The notes: a model not told the origin generated them from the sequence alone. A DNA stretch of 43,916 nt from JAICYJ01 sp035695105 (GCA_035695105.1 DASSEV010000036.1:1-43916), one strand, 5' to 3'. Positions 8,093-15,809 are shown, numbered from the stretch's first letter. Made by a program: numbers and translations.

Positions 8093-8908
8093 GTGCAGAG
8101 CACTGTCCCTCCCTTGCTCCTTGCGAGGCTCGGTTTTCGGGCTCATGGGGCGAGTTGCCTGGACGCTGACGCCCCGATCGCGGTGCTCGCCTCCGGGTTC
8201 GGCGGCCTGGCGGTCTGCGACGCCATCGCGCGCCGCCTGCCGAAGGAGGACATCGTCCTGCTCGCCGACCACGCGTACGCCCCCTACGCGAGGCGTAAGC
8301 CCGCGGTCGTCGTCGACCGCGTGACGCGCCTGGCCGAGCAGCTGGTGGAGGAGCGCGCCCCCAAGGTGCTCGTCCTCGCGAGCCCCCAGGCCGGAGCCGA
8401 TGCGCTGCCTGGTCTGGTCGACCGATTGGCCCCACTCCCCGTTGTCACGTTGGACGGCATCCTCCCGCAGGCCGCCGCGCGATCGCGGTCCGGCCGGGTC
8501 GCGCTGCTGACCGGCGATGGGTGCCTGCGCGGCGCCCAGCTGGCCCGTGCGCTGAAGCGCGAGCGCGGAGGACCGCAGGTCACGTGGGCGGCGGTGACCG
8601 GCCTGCGGGAGGCGGTCGAGGCTCGTCGCCACGCGCGCGATCTCGCCCAGCAGGTCGCGGGCCTGGTGGCGGCCGGCGTGGACGCGATCGCGCTCGGCTG
8701 CCCGCATGCGAGCGCCGTCGCGGGCGAGGTCAAGCTGGCGGCCGGTCGGGACGTCGCGGTCGTCGATTCGGCCGCCCTCGCGGCTGAGCGCGTGCGGCGC
8801 CTGGTGATGCGCGCCCGGGCCACAACCACCCGCCGGCGGCCCGGCCGGCGTGAGCTGATCAGCTCCGATCCGGCCGCGGCGCAGTCCGGTCTGCGAGCCC
8901 GCGCCTAG
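8093..8908 (+). CDS. Glutamate/aspartate racemase-fold protein lacking key catalytic residues
   Basis: The 271-residue product aligns along its length with MurI: PIAVLASGFGGLAV, RRLPKEDIVLLADHAYAPY, VLVLASPQAG and IALGCPHAS. In MurI these blocks read DSGxGG, CNTAS and GCTH. Here the Asp is Ala33 and the first catalytic Cys is Ser97; only the second Cys is kept (C203), and its neighbouring Thr is Pro. Two-base racemisation of glutamate is therefore unlikely; a one-base reaction, a binding role or another substrate is possible. The start is uncertain: GTG 8093 gives 26 residues before the first conserved strand, and no good ribosome site is visible. It converges with the YbjN-like gene through shared CTAG stops. 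Confidence 0.75.
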   Translation: MQSTVPPLLLARLGFRAHGASCLDADAPIAVLASGFGGLAVCDAIARRLPKEDIVLLADHAYAPYARRKPAVVVDRVTRLAEQLVEERAPKVLVLASPQAGADALPGLVDRLAPLPVVTLDGILPQAAARSRSGRVALLTGDGCLRGAQLARALKRERGGPQVTWAAVTGLREAVEARRHARDLAQQVAGLVAAGVDAIALGCPHASAVAGEVKLAAGRDVAVVDSAALAAERVRRLVMRARATTTRRRPGRRELISSDPAAAQSGLRARA

Positions 8909-9381
8909 GCGGCGCCGGCGTCGCCCGGCTGCGGCGTGCCCCAGACGTCGCGCGCCCGCTGCCCGACACCCAGCTCGAGCAGGAGGTCGTCGTCCAGCGT
9001 ATCGGCGTAGGCGGCGACGATCTGCAGCGCGCGGATCAGCTCCTGCGCCTGCAGGTTGCTGGCGAGGATCGCGTACTCCAGCGCGATCACGCCGTCGGCC
9101 TCGTAGTAGGCGAGGCGCCCGATCACAAGCCCGCAGTTCCGCAGGTTCACCGCGGCCAGGGCGCGGGCCCCCGCCTCCTCGAACGGCACGCCCTGCAGCA
9201 CCGGCGACTGGAAGACCACGAGCGGCTCCTCGCCGAACTCGCCCGGCCGGATCATCACCGCGGCGGTGCCGTCCCGGATCGGCACGAAGAACTCGAGGCC
9301 GTCCTGGGATGGGGTGAACCCGATGTTGGCCCGCACCAGGATGCCGTGGATCCGCTCGGCCAGTGCGGGGAGGTCGATCAT
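8905..9381 (-). CDS. YbjN-domain protein
   Basis: This 158-residue protein resembles the YbjN/type III secretion chaperone-like fold family: FFVPIRDGTAAVMIRPGEFG, LVVFQSPVLQGVP, and the helix after ALEYAILASNLQAQEL. Family members are small alpha/beta proteins thought to bind other proteins; function here is unknown. The start is ATG 9381; GATAGT six bases upstream could be a -10 box with a leaderless transcript. Its TAG stop overlaps the racemase-like gene stop in CTAG at 8905-8908. The C-terminal tail (GTPQPGDAGAA) looks disordered. Confidence 0.75.
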   Translation of the reverse strand: MIDLPALAERIHGILVRANIGFTPSQDGLEFFVPIRDGTAAVMIRPGEFGEEPLVVFQSPVLQGVPFEEAGARALAAVNLRNCGLVIGRLAYYEADGVIALEYAILASNLQAQELIRALQIVAAYADTLDDDLLLELGVGQRARDVWGTPQPGDAGAA

Positions 9382-9437
9382 GCGCTGACTATCTCATGCT
9401 CGGGGAGCGCGTGCTGCTGCCCCAGCGCACCCGCCGG

Positions 9438-9443
9438 TAGAGT
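9438..9443 (+). promoter_or_regulatory. -10 box (TAGAGT), leaderless type
   Basis: TAGAGT is six bases before the ATG at 9450, with no Shine-Dalgarno sequence between them. Confidence 0.5.
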
Positions 9444-9449
9444 GCCGCG

Positions 9450-10319
9450 ATGCGCGTCGGGATCCAGCTTCCAGAGGTCGAGCGGGACGTCCGCTGGCCG
9501 GAATACCTGCGTATCGCGCAGGTCGCCGAGGCCGCCGGATTCGACTCGATCTGGCTCGGCGATCACCTGCTCTACCGGGGCGACGGGCGGCCGGAACGGG
9601 GGCCGTGGGAGGCGTGGACGATGCTCTCGGCGCTGGCCGCGGCGACCGAGCGGATCACGCTCGGGCCGCTCGTGGCCTGCACCGCGTTCCATCCGCCGGG
9701 CCTGATCGCCAAGATGGCCGCCACCATCGACGAGGTCAGCGGCGGGCGGTTCGTGCTCGGCCTCGGAGCGGGGTGGAACCGCGAGGAGTTCGCCGCCTTC
9801 GGACTGCCCTACGACCGCCGTGTCTCGCGCTTCGCGGAGGCCTTCGCGATCATCCGCGGCATGCTTGCGGGCGAGCATGTGGATGCCCGCGGGCGGTTCC
9901 ACGACGCCGACCGGGTGGTGCTGATGCCCCCGCCGCACCGGCGTGTGCCGATCATGATCGGGTCGAACGGGCCGCGCATGCTCGGCATCGCGCTGCCGCA
10001 CGCGGACGCCTGGAACACCTGGTACGACGACTACGGGAACAGCGTTGAGGGCTTCGGGACGCTGAACGAGCGCATCTCCGGCGCGGCGCGGGACGCCGGC
10101 AGGGATCCGGCCGACGTCGCACGAAGCGCATGCGTGCTGGTCGCCCTCGACGACGCCGGCGAGCGCACTCCCATCCTCGGCGCGCCGGCGATCGGGCCGG
10201 ACGCGCTGCGAGAGCACCTGAACGGCCTCGGGCAGGCCGGAGCTGACGAGGCGATCCTCGTCGTCGACCCGATCACCGAGCGCTCGGTCGAGCGGCTCGG
10301 CGAGCTCCTGCGCTCCTAG
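9450..10319 (+). CDS. LLM-class (F420-type) flavin-dependent oxidoreductase
   Basis: The 289-residue product is a luciferase-like TIM-barrel oxidoreductase. Seen are MRVGIQLPEVERDVRWPEYL, GFDSIWLGDHLLYR, ERITLGPLVACTAFHPP, ISGGRFVLGLGAGWNREEF (as VSGGRFVLGLGAGW) and PPPHRRVPIMIGSNGPRML. The non-prolyl cis-peptide region and the GLGAGW loop are typical of actinobacterial F420-dependent members, but FMN use is not excluded. Substrate is unknown. The gene is monocistronic with its own apparently leaderless promoter, and its TAG overlaps the stop of the DUF2277 gene in CTAG (10316-10319). Confidence 0.88.
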   Translation: MRVGIQLPEVERDVRWPEYLRIAQVAEAAGFDSIWLGDHLLYRGDGRPERGPWEAWTMLSALAAATERITLGPLVACTAFHPPGLIAKMAATIDEVSGGRFVLGLGAGWNREEFAAFGLPYDRRVSRFAEAFAIIRGMLAGEHVDARGRFHDADRVVLMPPPHRRVPIMIGSNGPRMLGIALPHADAWNTWYDDYGNSVEGFGTLNERISGAARDAGRDPADVARSACVLVALDDAGERTPILGAPAIGPDALREHLNGLGQAGADEAILVVDPITERSVERLGELLRS

Positions 10320-10597
10320 CCGGCCGCCTCGGTCGCGAACCGCCGCGCGGCGCGCTCCCGTGCCCGTGCGATCTCGGCCTCCCGGTCGCGCGGCGGCGCT
10401 GCGGTGACGAGCTCGTCGAGCAGCGTCGAGGTGGCAGTGGCCACGGCCTCGACCGCTCGGGCGAAGGCCTCCTCATTCGCACGCGACGGCTTCGTCATGC
10501 CGCTCACCTTGCGGACGTACTGGAGCGCCGCCTCGTGCACCTCGTGCTCGGTGGTCGGCGGGTCGTAGTTATGGAGTGGACGGATGTTTCTGCACAT
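10316..10597 (-). CDS. DUF2277 family protein
   Basis: This 93-residue protein starts with MCRNIRPLHNYDPP and continues with ALQYVRKVSGMTKPSRANE, the signature of DUF2277, whose members nearly always begin MCRNI. That fixes the ATG at 10597, although the frame is open further upstream. Function is unknown; the conserved Cys at position 2 followed by basic residues suggests a metal or redox role, which is inference. It is divergent from the peroxiredoxin gene with 28 bases between start codons and appears to share a bidirectional, leaderless promoter with it. Confidence 0.9.
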   Translation of the reverse strand: MCRNIRPLHNYDPPTTEHEVHEAALQYVRKVSGMTKPSRANEEAFARAVEAVATATSTLLDELVTAAPPRDREAEIARARERAARRFATEAAG

Positions 10598-10604
10598 GAC
10601 GGGG

Positions 10605-10618
10605 ATCCTAGTTAACCT
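10605..10618. promoter_or_regulatory. Divergent leaderless promoters for DUF2277 and peroxiredoxin
   Basis: On the minus strand TAGGAT (10605-10610) lies 7 bases before the DUF2277 ATG. On the plus strand TAACCT (10613-10618) lies exactly 7 bases before the peroxiredoxin ATG. The two boxes are two bases apart around a GTTAAC palindrome, so the genes probably compete for or share one RNA polymerase site. Confidence 0.5.
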
Positions 10619-10625
10619 CGCCCGG

Positions 10626-11075
10626 ATGATCAGTCCCGGAGAGGCGCTTCCCGATCTGACGCTGTTCGGCATCGATGCCGAGCCCGTGCCGCTGCGGTCG
10701 CTGGGCGCCGTGCTGATCGCCTTCTACCTGTACGACTGGACAGGCACCTGACGGAGCGAGCTCCGGCTCCTGCGTGACAGGGGCGCGCAGTTCAGGTCGC
10801 ACGGCGTTGCCGTGGTCGGCGTCTCGCGCGACAGCCCGTATTCGCATCTGGAATGGGCCCGCAGGCTGGGCCTGACGTTTCCGCTGCTGTCCGACTGGAA
10901 CGGGGAGGCGGTGCGGGCGTTCGGCGTCGGCCAGACGCTGGACGGCCTGGCGGACACGCCGGTCCGGTCGGCGTTCCTCGCCGACGCGGGAGGCGTGATC
11001 CGGTTCGCCCGGAGCTACGGGGACGACGAGGTTCCCGACGTCGCCGAGCTGCTCGACGCGGCCGCGGCCCTGTAA
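10626..11075 (+). CDS. Candidate selenocysteine-containing peroxiredoxin (UGA read-through at the peroxidatic position)
   Basis: ATG 10626 to TAA 11075 reads as one continuous 149-residue peroxiredoxin/AhpC-TSA protein if the single in-frame TGA at 10749-10751 (codon 42) is decoded. The flanks are FYLYDWTGT before it and RSELRLLRDRG after it, then VVGVSRDSPYSHLEWA, FPLLSDWNGEAVRAFGV and TPVRSAFLADAGGVIRF. In the family the motif is TxxC with the peroxidatic Cys; here the TGA takes exactly that place (TGT-UGA). There is no Cys anywhere else, so it would be a 1-Sec enzyme reducing peroxides. Two hairpins follow the UGA at once (10752-10784). Both halves keep full coding quality in the same frame. 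Alternatives are a nonsense mutation or a base error (TGC/TGT to TGA); GTG 10812 would then start only a C-terminal fragment. Confidence 0.75.
10752..10784 (+). promoter_or_regulatory. Putative bacterial SECIS element (two tandem hairpins after UGA)
   Basis: Directly after the UGA, CGGAG-CGAG-CTCCG (10752-10765) forms a 5-bp hairpin. It is followed without gap by GCTCCTG-CGTGA-CAGGGGC (10766-10784), a 7-bp stem with one G-U pair and a 5-nt loop. The second starts 14 nt after the UGA, close to the spacing of the E. coli fdhF upper stem-loop, and its loop has G in the second position, as known bacterial SECIS loops require. SelB recognition is inferred. Confidence 0.55.
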
Positions 11076-11088
11076 CGAAACGGCCTTC

Positions 11089-11109
11089 GACCGAGACTAC
11101 AGTTCGGTC
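11089..11109 (+). promoter_or_regulatory. msrA promoter with overlapping inverted repeat
   Basis: GACCGA and TCGGTC form perfect 6-bp arms around nine bases that contain TACAGT (11098-11103), a good -10 box for msrA. A dimeric regulator bound here would cover the -10 region. A ribosome site GAGGAG follows at 11122-11127, so unlike its neighbours this gene has a leader. Confidence 0.5.
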
Positions 11110-11138
11110 ACAACGTTTCCCGAGGAGCTGATCATCAC

Positions 11139-11684
11139 ATGACCAAGAAGGCCACCTTCGCAGCGGGCTGCTTCTGGGGCGTCGAGCACGCCTTCATGCA
11201 GATCGAGGGCGTCACCTCGACGGCCGTCGGCTACACCGGCGGCACGGTCGAGAACCCGGACTACCGCACGGTGTGCACCGGACGCACGGGCCACGCCGAG
11301 GCGGTCGAGGTCGAGTACGACCCTGAGCGCGTGTCCTACGAGCAGCTGCTCGCGGTGTTCTGGAACGAGCACGACCCCACGCAGAAGAACCGGCAGGGGC
11401 CAGACGTCGGCACGCAGTACCGCTCGGCGATCTACGTGCATTCGCCCGAGCAGCGCCGGCTGGCGGAGGAGTCGCTGGCCGCGATGCAGACGCACCTCGG
11501 CCGCCCGATCGTCACCGAGATCACCGACGCCGGGACGTTCTGGCGCGCGGAGGAGTACCACCAGCGCTACTTCGAGAAGCACGGCCAGGTGGCGTGCGCG
11601 ATGCGCGCCCCCGCGCCGGTGCAGGCGCGCACGGAGCCGGTCGAGCAGAAGCCCGGCCTGCTGCACAGCCTGTTCGGACGCTGA
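11139..11684 (+). CDS. msrA: Peptide-methionine (S)-S-oxide reductase
   Basis: MsrA repairs methionine S-sulfoxide in proteins. The 181-residue sequence shows the catalytic GCFWG (C11), the GYTGG and GHAEAVEVEYDP blocks, GTQYRSAIY and EEYHQRYFEK, all typical; C153 near the C-terminus is a candidate resolving cysteine and C46 is an extra one. Length is normal apart from a C-terminal tail of about 25 residues. It lies 63 bases downstream of the selenoprotein-like peroxiredoxin, which fits a shared oxidative-stress role, but it has its own promoter with an inverted repeat and its own terminator. Confidence 0.97.
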   Translation: MTKKATFAAGCFWGVEHAFMQIEGVTSTAVGYTGGTVENPDYRTVCTGRTGHAEAVEVEYDPERVSYEQLLAVFWNEHDPTQKNRQGPDVGTQYRSAIYVHSPEQRRLAEESLAAMQTHLGRPIVTEITDAGTFWRAEEYHQRYFEKHGQVACAMRAPAPVQARTEPVEQKPGLLHSLFGR

Positions 11685-11690
11685 TCTTCC

Positions 11691-11719
11691 GGCCGGCGGC
11701 GCATCGCGCGCCGCCGGCC
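11691..11719 (+). terminator. Intrinsic-type hairpin after msrA
   Basis: GGCCGGCGGCGC and GCGCCGCCGGCC pair perfectly over 12 bp with a 5-nt loop, starting 7 bases after the msrA stop. No T-run follows, as is common in high-GC actinobacteria. Confidence 0.65.
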
Positions 11720-11722
11720 GAT

Positions 11723-11728
11723 TAGGCT
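11723..11728 (+). promoter_or_regulatory. -10 box (TAGGCT), leaderless type
   Basis: TAGGCT is eight bases before the ATG at 11737, directly after the msrA terminator hairpin. No ribosome site is present. Confidence 0.5.
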
Positions 11729-11736
11729 CTCCCGCC

Positions 11737-12090
11737 ATGCCCTCGACCGGATGCTTCGCAGTCCACGTGCACGACGTCGAGCTGGAGGCTGACCCGCTCG
11801 ACCCGGCGTCGGTTCTCGAGGGCACGCCCGAAGCGTCCAACCGCGTTGTCTGGGAGAGCGAAGACGGCACCGTCATCCGCGGCGTCTGGCAGATGACGCC
11901 GGGCACGGCCACGGACACGGAGGCGAACGAGATGTTCGTCGTCATCTCCGGGCGGGCGACGATCACCCCCGAGGGCGGCGAGCCGTTCGACGTCGGGCCC
12001 GGCGATCTGGGCGTGCTCGAGGAGGGTGCGCGCACGACCTGGGTCATCCACGAGACGCTGCGCAAGGCGTACCAGATCCAGCTCTCGTGA
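11737..12090 (+). CDS. Small cupin-domain protein (DUF861-like)
   Basis: The 117-residue protein is a single cupin barrel: ESEDGTVIRGVWQMTPG, EANEMFVVISGRATITPEGG, DVGPGDLGVLEEGARTTWVIHETLRKAYQI. This is the cupin_3 (DUF861) pattern, where the W-x-I/V-HE motif is typical. Some members are ureidoglycine-type enzymes, most are uncharacterised. Its last codon overlaps the GTG start of the flavoenzyme gene (GTGA, 12087-12090), and this cupin plus DAO-type oxidase pair is commonly found together, so it probably serves the same amine substrate pathway. Confidence 0.82.
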   Translation: MPSTGCFAVHVHDVELEADPLDPASVLEGTPEASNRVVWESEDGTVIRGVWQMTPGTATDTEANEMFVVISGRATITPEGGEPFDVGPGDLGVLEEGARTTWVIHETLRKAYQIQLS

Positions 12091-13475
12091 CCGGTGGCTG
12101 GAGGGAAGCAGAGCCGCGGCCGTTCTGGCTCGACTCGCCGCTGCGGCCGGCTCCGGCAGAGCCGCTCGCCGACGACCGGAGCTGCGCGCTTGCCGTGGTC
12201 GGCGGCGGGTTCACGGGCCTCTGGGCCGCCCTGCAGGCGAAGGAAGACGACCCCGACCGGGAGGTCGTCCTGCTCGAGCAGGGTGCGATCGCGGACGGCG
12301 CCACCGGTCGCAACGGCGGCTTCGCGGACGCCTCGCTGACCCACGGCCTGCCGAACGGGATCGAGCGGTTCCCGGACGAGATCACCGCGCTCGAGCGCCT
12401 CGGGCGCGAGAACCTGGCGGAGATCGAGCGCGCCACCGACCGGCATGGCATCGACTGCTCCTGGGAGCGTCCCGGCTACATCACGGTTGCCCGTGCCGCG
12501 CACGAGGTGGACGACATGCGGGATTTCGTGCCGGTGATGCGCGAGCACGGCCTGGACGCGGAGTGGCTCGACGCCGACCGGATGCGGTCCGAGATCGCGT
12601 CACCGACCTACGTGGGCGGGCTGCTGCAGCGCACCGAGGCGGCGCTCGTGGATCCGGCCAGGCTGGCGTGGGGGCTGCGGCGGGCGTGCATCGAGCTGGG
12701 TGTCAGCGTCCACGAGGGCACGCCGGTGGCGTCGATGCACGAGCTGGCCGACGGCGTGCTGCTCTCCGTCCCCGAGGGGCGCCTCCGGGCCGAGCGGGTG
12801 GTGCTCGCGACCAACGGGTTCCCGCCGCTGGTCGGCGCCATCCGCCGGTACGTGGCTCCGGTCTACGACTACGTGCTGGTCACCGAGCCGCTCGACGCGG
12901 CGCAGAAGGGCTCGATCGGCTGGAACGGCAGGCAGGGGCTGGCCGACGCCGGCAACCAGTTCCACTACTACCGGCTGACCGATGACGACCGCATCCTCTG
13001 GGGCGGGTACGACGCCATCTACCACTATGGCAACGCGGTGGCGCCCGAGCTGGAGCAGCGGCCGGCCACGTTCGAGCTCCTGGCGGGACAGTTCTTCGAG
13101 ACGTTCCCGCAGCTCGAGGGCCTCTCGTTCACGCACCGGTGGGGCGGCGTGATCGACACGTGCAGCCGGTTCTGCGTCATGTTCGACACAGCGCTCGGCG
13201 GGCGCGTCTCCTACGCGGTCGGCTACACAGGGCTCGGGGTGGCCGCGAGCCGCTTCGGCGCCCGTGTGGCACTCGATCTGGTCGACGGACGCGACTCGGA
13301 GGCGACCCGCCTGCGGTTCGTGCGGTCGAAGCCGCTGCCCTTCCCGCCGGAGCCGCTGCGCTTCGCGGGCATCCGGCTGACGATCCGCGAGCTTGCCCGG
13401 GCCGACCGCAACGGAGGGCGTCGGAGCCTGTATCTGCGCGCGCTCGACCGGCTCGGGGTCGGGTTCGACAGCTGA
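12087..13475 (+). CDS. FAD-dependent amine oxidase of the DAO/PuuB type
   Basis: The 462-residue protein belongs to the D-amino-acid-oxidase fold group and resembles gamma-glutamylputrescine oxidase. Visible are the dinucleotide motif AVVGGGFTGLWAA with the acidic strand end VVLLEQ, the GATGRNGGF loop contacting FAD, HRWGGVIDTCSRF, and the C-terminal SYAVGYTGLGVAASRFGAR. It probably oxidises a primary or secondary amine to imine with H2O2 formation; the amine is unknown. GTG 12087 overlaps the cupin stop, so the two are translationally coupled. Confidence 0.88.
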   Translation: MTGGWREAEPRPFWLDSPLRPAPAEPLADDRSCALAVVGGGFTGLWAALQAKEDDPDREVVLLEQGAIADGATGRNGGFADASLTHGLPNGIERFPDEITALERLGRENLAEIERATDRHGIDCSWERPGYITVARAAHEVDDMRDFVPVMREHGLDAEWLDADRMRSEIASPTYVGGLLQRTEAALVDPARLAWGLRRACIELGVSVHEGTPVASMHELADGVLLSVPEGRLRAERVVLATNGFPPLVGAIRRYVAPVYDYVLVTEPLDAAQKGSIGWNGRQGLADAGNQFHYYRLTDDDRILWGGYDAIYHYGNAVAPELEQRPATFELLAGQFFETFPQLEGLSFTHRWGGVIDTCSRFCVMFDTALGGRVSYAVGYTGLGVAASRFGARVALDLVDGRDSEATRLRFVRSKPLPFPPEPLRFAGIRLTIRELARADRNGGRRSLYLRALDRLGVGFDS

Positions 13476-13529
13476 CCGCGCATCGGCTGCCTGTGTCAGA
13501 CTGACCGCGACAGCACGTGAGGAGGTTCG

Positions 13530-14831
13530 GTGGCTCGGCTCAAGGTGGTGTATCTGGGCGGCGGCTCGACCCGCGCGGCCGGCACCGTGGCTTCGCTGAT
13601 CGACCACGGGGCGTCGTTTCAGGGCTCCGAGGTCGTGCTGGTCGACCTCGATCAGGACCGTCTCTCGCTGATCGAGAAGCTCGCGCGTCGCATGGCCGAC
13701 GTCAAGGGCGTCGATCTCACCATCCGTTCGACCACCGACCGGCGGGCTGCGCTCGAGGGTGCCGACGCCGTGCTGTCGTCCTTCCGGCCGGGTGGGTTCG
13801 AGGCGCGCGTCCAGGATGAGCGGATCCCCCTGCGCCACGGGGTGATCGGCCAGGAGACGCAGGGCCCGGGAGGGTTCTTCATGGCGCTGCGAGCGATCGC
13901 CGTGCTGAAGCAGGTCTGCGCCGAGATGGAGCAGGTCTGCCCCGGCGCCTGGATCTTCAACTACACGAACCCGGTGAACATCGTCGCGCAGGCGGTGTCC
14001 CGGCACAGCAGCATCCGCATCGTCTCGCTGTGTGAGGGCCCGATCTACTTCGCGGACGACATGGCGGATATCTGCCGCGTCGACCGCTCGAAGCTGCACG
14101 CCAAGCTGGTCGGACTGAACCACGCGTGCTGGAGCGTGGAGCACACGTACCAGGGCGAGGACTTCGTCCCGATCATCAAACGCACATGGGAGGAGCGGCG
14201 CGACGACCCGGCCCTCGACCGCGAGGATCGCCGCGTGCTGGAGCTGGCCGCCACGATGGAGTCGATTCCCGCCGAGTACTTCCGGTACTACTACTTTCGC
14301 GACGAGATCCTCGCGGAGCTCGCAGCCAAGCCGACGACGCGGGCCGAGGACATCATCGCCGAGGCGCCGTCCTATTGGGATCACTATCGAGAGCAGGCGG
14401 AGAGCGAGCGGCCGCAGCTTGATCCCGGCCGTTCCCGCGGCGGGATCAGCGAGCTGGAGCTGGCCATCGACGTCATGGCCGCCATCTACAACGACACGGG
14501 TGCTGTCTACCCGGTCAACGTCCCGAACCGTGGCGGCTGTCTGCCCGGGTTCCCCGAGGACCTCGTCGTCGAGATCACCGGCAGTTGCGGCGCCGGTGGG
14601 ATCGAGCCGATTCCGTCGCTGCCGTTGCCGGCACAGGTGCGCGGGCTGGTCATGCAGCTGGGCGAGTACCAGTCGCTCGCGGCCGACGCGGCCTGGTCGG
14701 GGTCGCGGATGGACGCGATCCGTGCGCTCTGTGCGAACCCGCTGGTGCAGCAGCTGCCGCTGGCGGAGCAGCTGTACGACGACCTCGCCGCCGCGCACCG
14801 GCGCTATCTGCCCGACCGGCTTGCGGCCTGA
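13530..14831 (+). CDS. Glycoside hydrolase family 4 (NAD/Mn-dependent) glycosidase
   Basis: The 433-residue protein has the GH4 layout: N-terminal Rossmann motif VVYLGGGSTR, then SFRPGGFEARVQDE, NYTNPVNIV, SLCEGPI and GLNHACW. C168 and H198 occupy the Mn-ligand positions known in this family (31 residues apart in GlvA, 30 here). GH4 enzymes cleave alpha- or beta-glycosides, often phosphorylated, by a redox-elimination mechanism with NAD. Specificity cannot be read from sequence; no PTS or sugar ABC genes are nearby. GTG 13530 is preceded by GAGGAGG at ideal spacing. Confidence 0.92.
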   Translation: MARLKVVYLGGGSTRAAGTVASLIDHGASFQGSEVVLVDLDQDRLSLIEKLARRMADVKGVDLTIRSTTDRRAALEGADAVLSSFRPGGFEARVQDERIPLRHGVIGQETQGPGGFFMALRAIAVLKQVCAEMEQVCPGAWIFNYTNPVNIVAQAVSRHSSIRIVSLCEGPIYFADDMADICRVDRSKLHAKLVGLNHACWSVEHTYQGEDFVPIIKRTWEERRDDPALDREDRRVLELAATMESIPAEYFRYYYFRDEILAELAAKPTTRAEDIIAEAPSYWDHYREQAESERPQLDPGRSRGGISELELAIDVMAAIYNDTGAVYPVNVPNRGGCLPGFPEDLVVEITGSCGAGGIEPIPSLPLPAQVRGLVMQLGEYQSLAADAAWSGSRMDAIRALCANPLVQQLPLAEQLYDDLAAAHRRYLPDRLAA

Positions 14832-14837
14832 GAGCTG

Positions 14838-15809
14838 TCAGCCGGCCGGGCGCCACCGCGCGGGGCGGTGCTCGGCTGCGCGGCCGGTCGCCGCCAGCCG
14901 CTCGAGATGCGAGATCGACTCGACCAGCGCGAACCGCTGCTCGTGGAAGCCGAGCGGCTCGTCGCGCCAGATGATCTGGGCCACGTCGTAGGCCGACTCG
15001 GCGCCCTCGGCCAGCGCGCCCGCCGCTGCGTCCAGGCGCTCGTCGTGGTGGCCTGAGATCTCGCGCGCCCGGCCCGCCGCATCGCCGATCACCGGCCCGT
15101 GCCCCGGGTAGACCACTGCAGGACGCAGCTCGGCCACCCGCTCCAGCGTCTGCAGGTAGCGCCCCAGCGGGTCGGCGGCGGTGTCGGGCCAGCGCCCGAC
15201 GTTCGGCGTGATCTCGTCGAGCAGCACGTCGCCTCCGATCAGGCGGCCGCTCTCCCGGTGGTGGAGAACGATGTGGCCGTCGGCATGTCCTGGGAGGTGG
15301 AGCACCCGCCACTCGCCGCCGCCGGCGGTCACCACGTCCCCTTCGTCGACGAGCAGCGTCGGCGCTGCGGGGTGCACCGCCGTCCCGCCCTCCGCCCTCG
15401 TCGAGGCGGCGGCAAGCTCATCGGGCATGCCGTGCAGGCGCAGGTACGCCTCGAACCCGGCGTCGTCGCCCTGCTCCCAGGCGGCGATCGACAGGTCGCG
15501 ATCGAGCCGGCCCTGGACGACCTCCGCGGCACCCGTCAGGCGGGCGAGCGCGGCGCTGGCCCCGAGATGATCCGGGTGGTAGTGGGTGATGAAGATCCGC
15601 TCGATGCGGGGGTTTCCGAGCTCCGCGAGCGCCTGCTCCCACCAGGCCGTGGTCTGGTCGGTGCCAAGCCCCGTGTCGACGATCGTCCAGCCCTCGGGCC
15701 CCTCCAGCATGTAGCAGTGGACGTGGTCGAGCGCCCAAGGCAGGGGCATGGTGACCTGGACGAGGCCGGGTTCCAGCTCGGTCGTCGTCGGTTTAGCAGG
15801 GTGTTTCAC
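14838..15809 (-). CDS. Metallo-beta-lactamase-fold hydrolase
   Basis: The 323-residue protein carries the MBL metal site THYHPDHLG (H76, H78, D80, H81), the second-ligand block HLPGHADGHIVL and the later PGHGPVIGD. A C-terminal helical part of about 100 residues, as in glyoxalase-II-like and LACTB2-type proteins, follows. Likely a hydrolase of a thioester, phosphate ester or lactone; substrate unknown. It starts with GTG 15809 and ends 6 bases from the convergent GH4 gene. Its upstream region holds a large concentric palindrome. Confidence 0.88.
   Translation of the reverse strand: MKHPAKPTTTELEPGLVQVTMPLPWALDHVHCYMLEGPEGWTIVDTGLGTDQTTAWWEQALAELGNPRIERIFITHYHPDHLGASAALARLTGAAEVVQGRLDRDLSIAAWEQGDDAGFEAYLRLHGMPDELAAASTRAEGGTAVHPAAPTLLVDEGDVVTAGGGEWRVLHLPGHADGHIVLHHRESGRLIGGDVLLDEITPNVGRWPDTAADPLGRYLQTLERVAELRPAVVYPGHGPVIGDAAGRAREISGHHDERLDAAAGALAEGAESAYDVAQIIWRDEPLGFHEQRFALVESISHLERLAATGRAAEHRPARWRPAG

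Noticed and set aside
10749..10751. UGA read as tryptophan, or a frameshifted peroxiredoxin
   Set aside because: Other genes here end at TGA and encode Trp as TGG, and both halves are in the same frame, so neither explains the interruption. Selenocysteine, nonsense mutation or base error remain.
12600..14798. 732-codon minus-strand open frame
   Set aside because: Antisense to the DAO-type and GH4 genes; composition dominated by Arg, Gly, His, Asp and Val without motifs.
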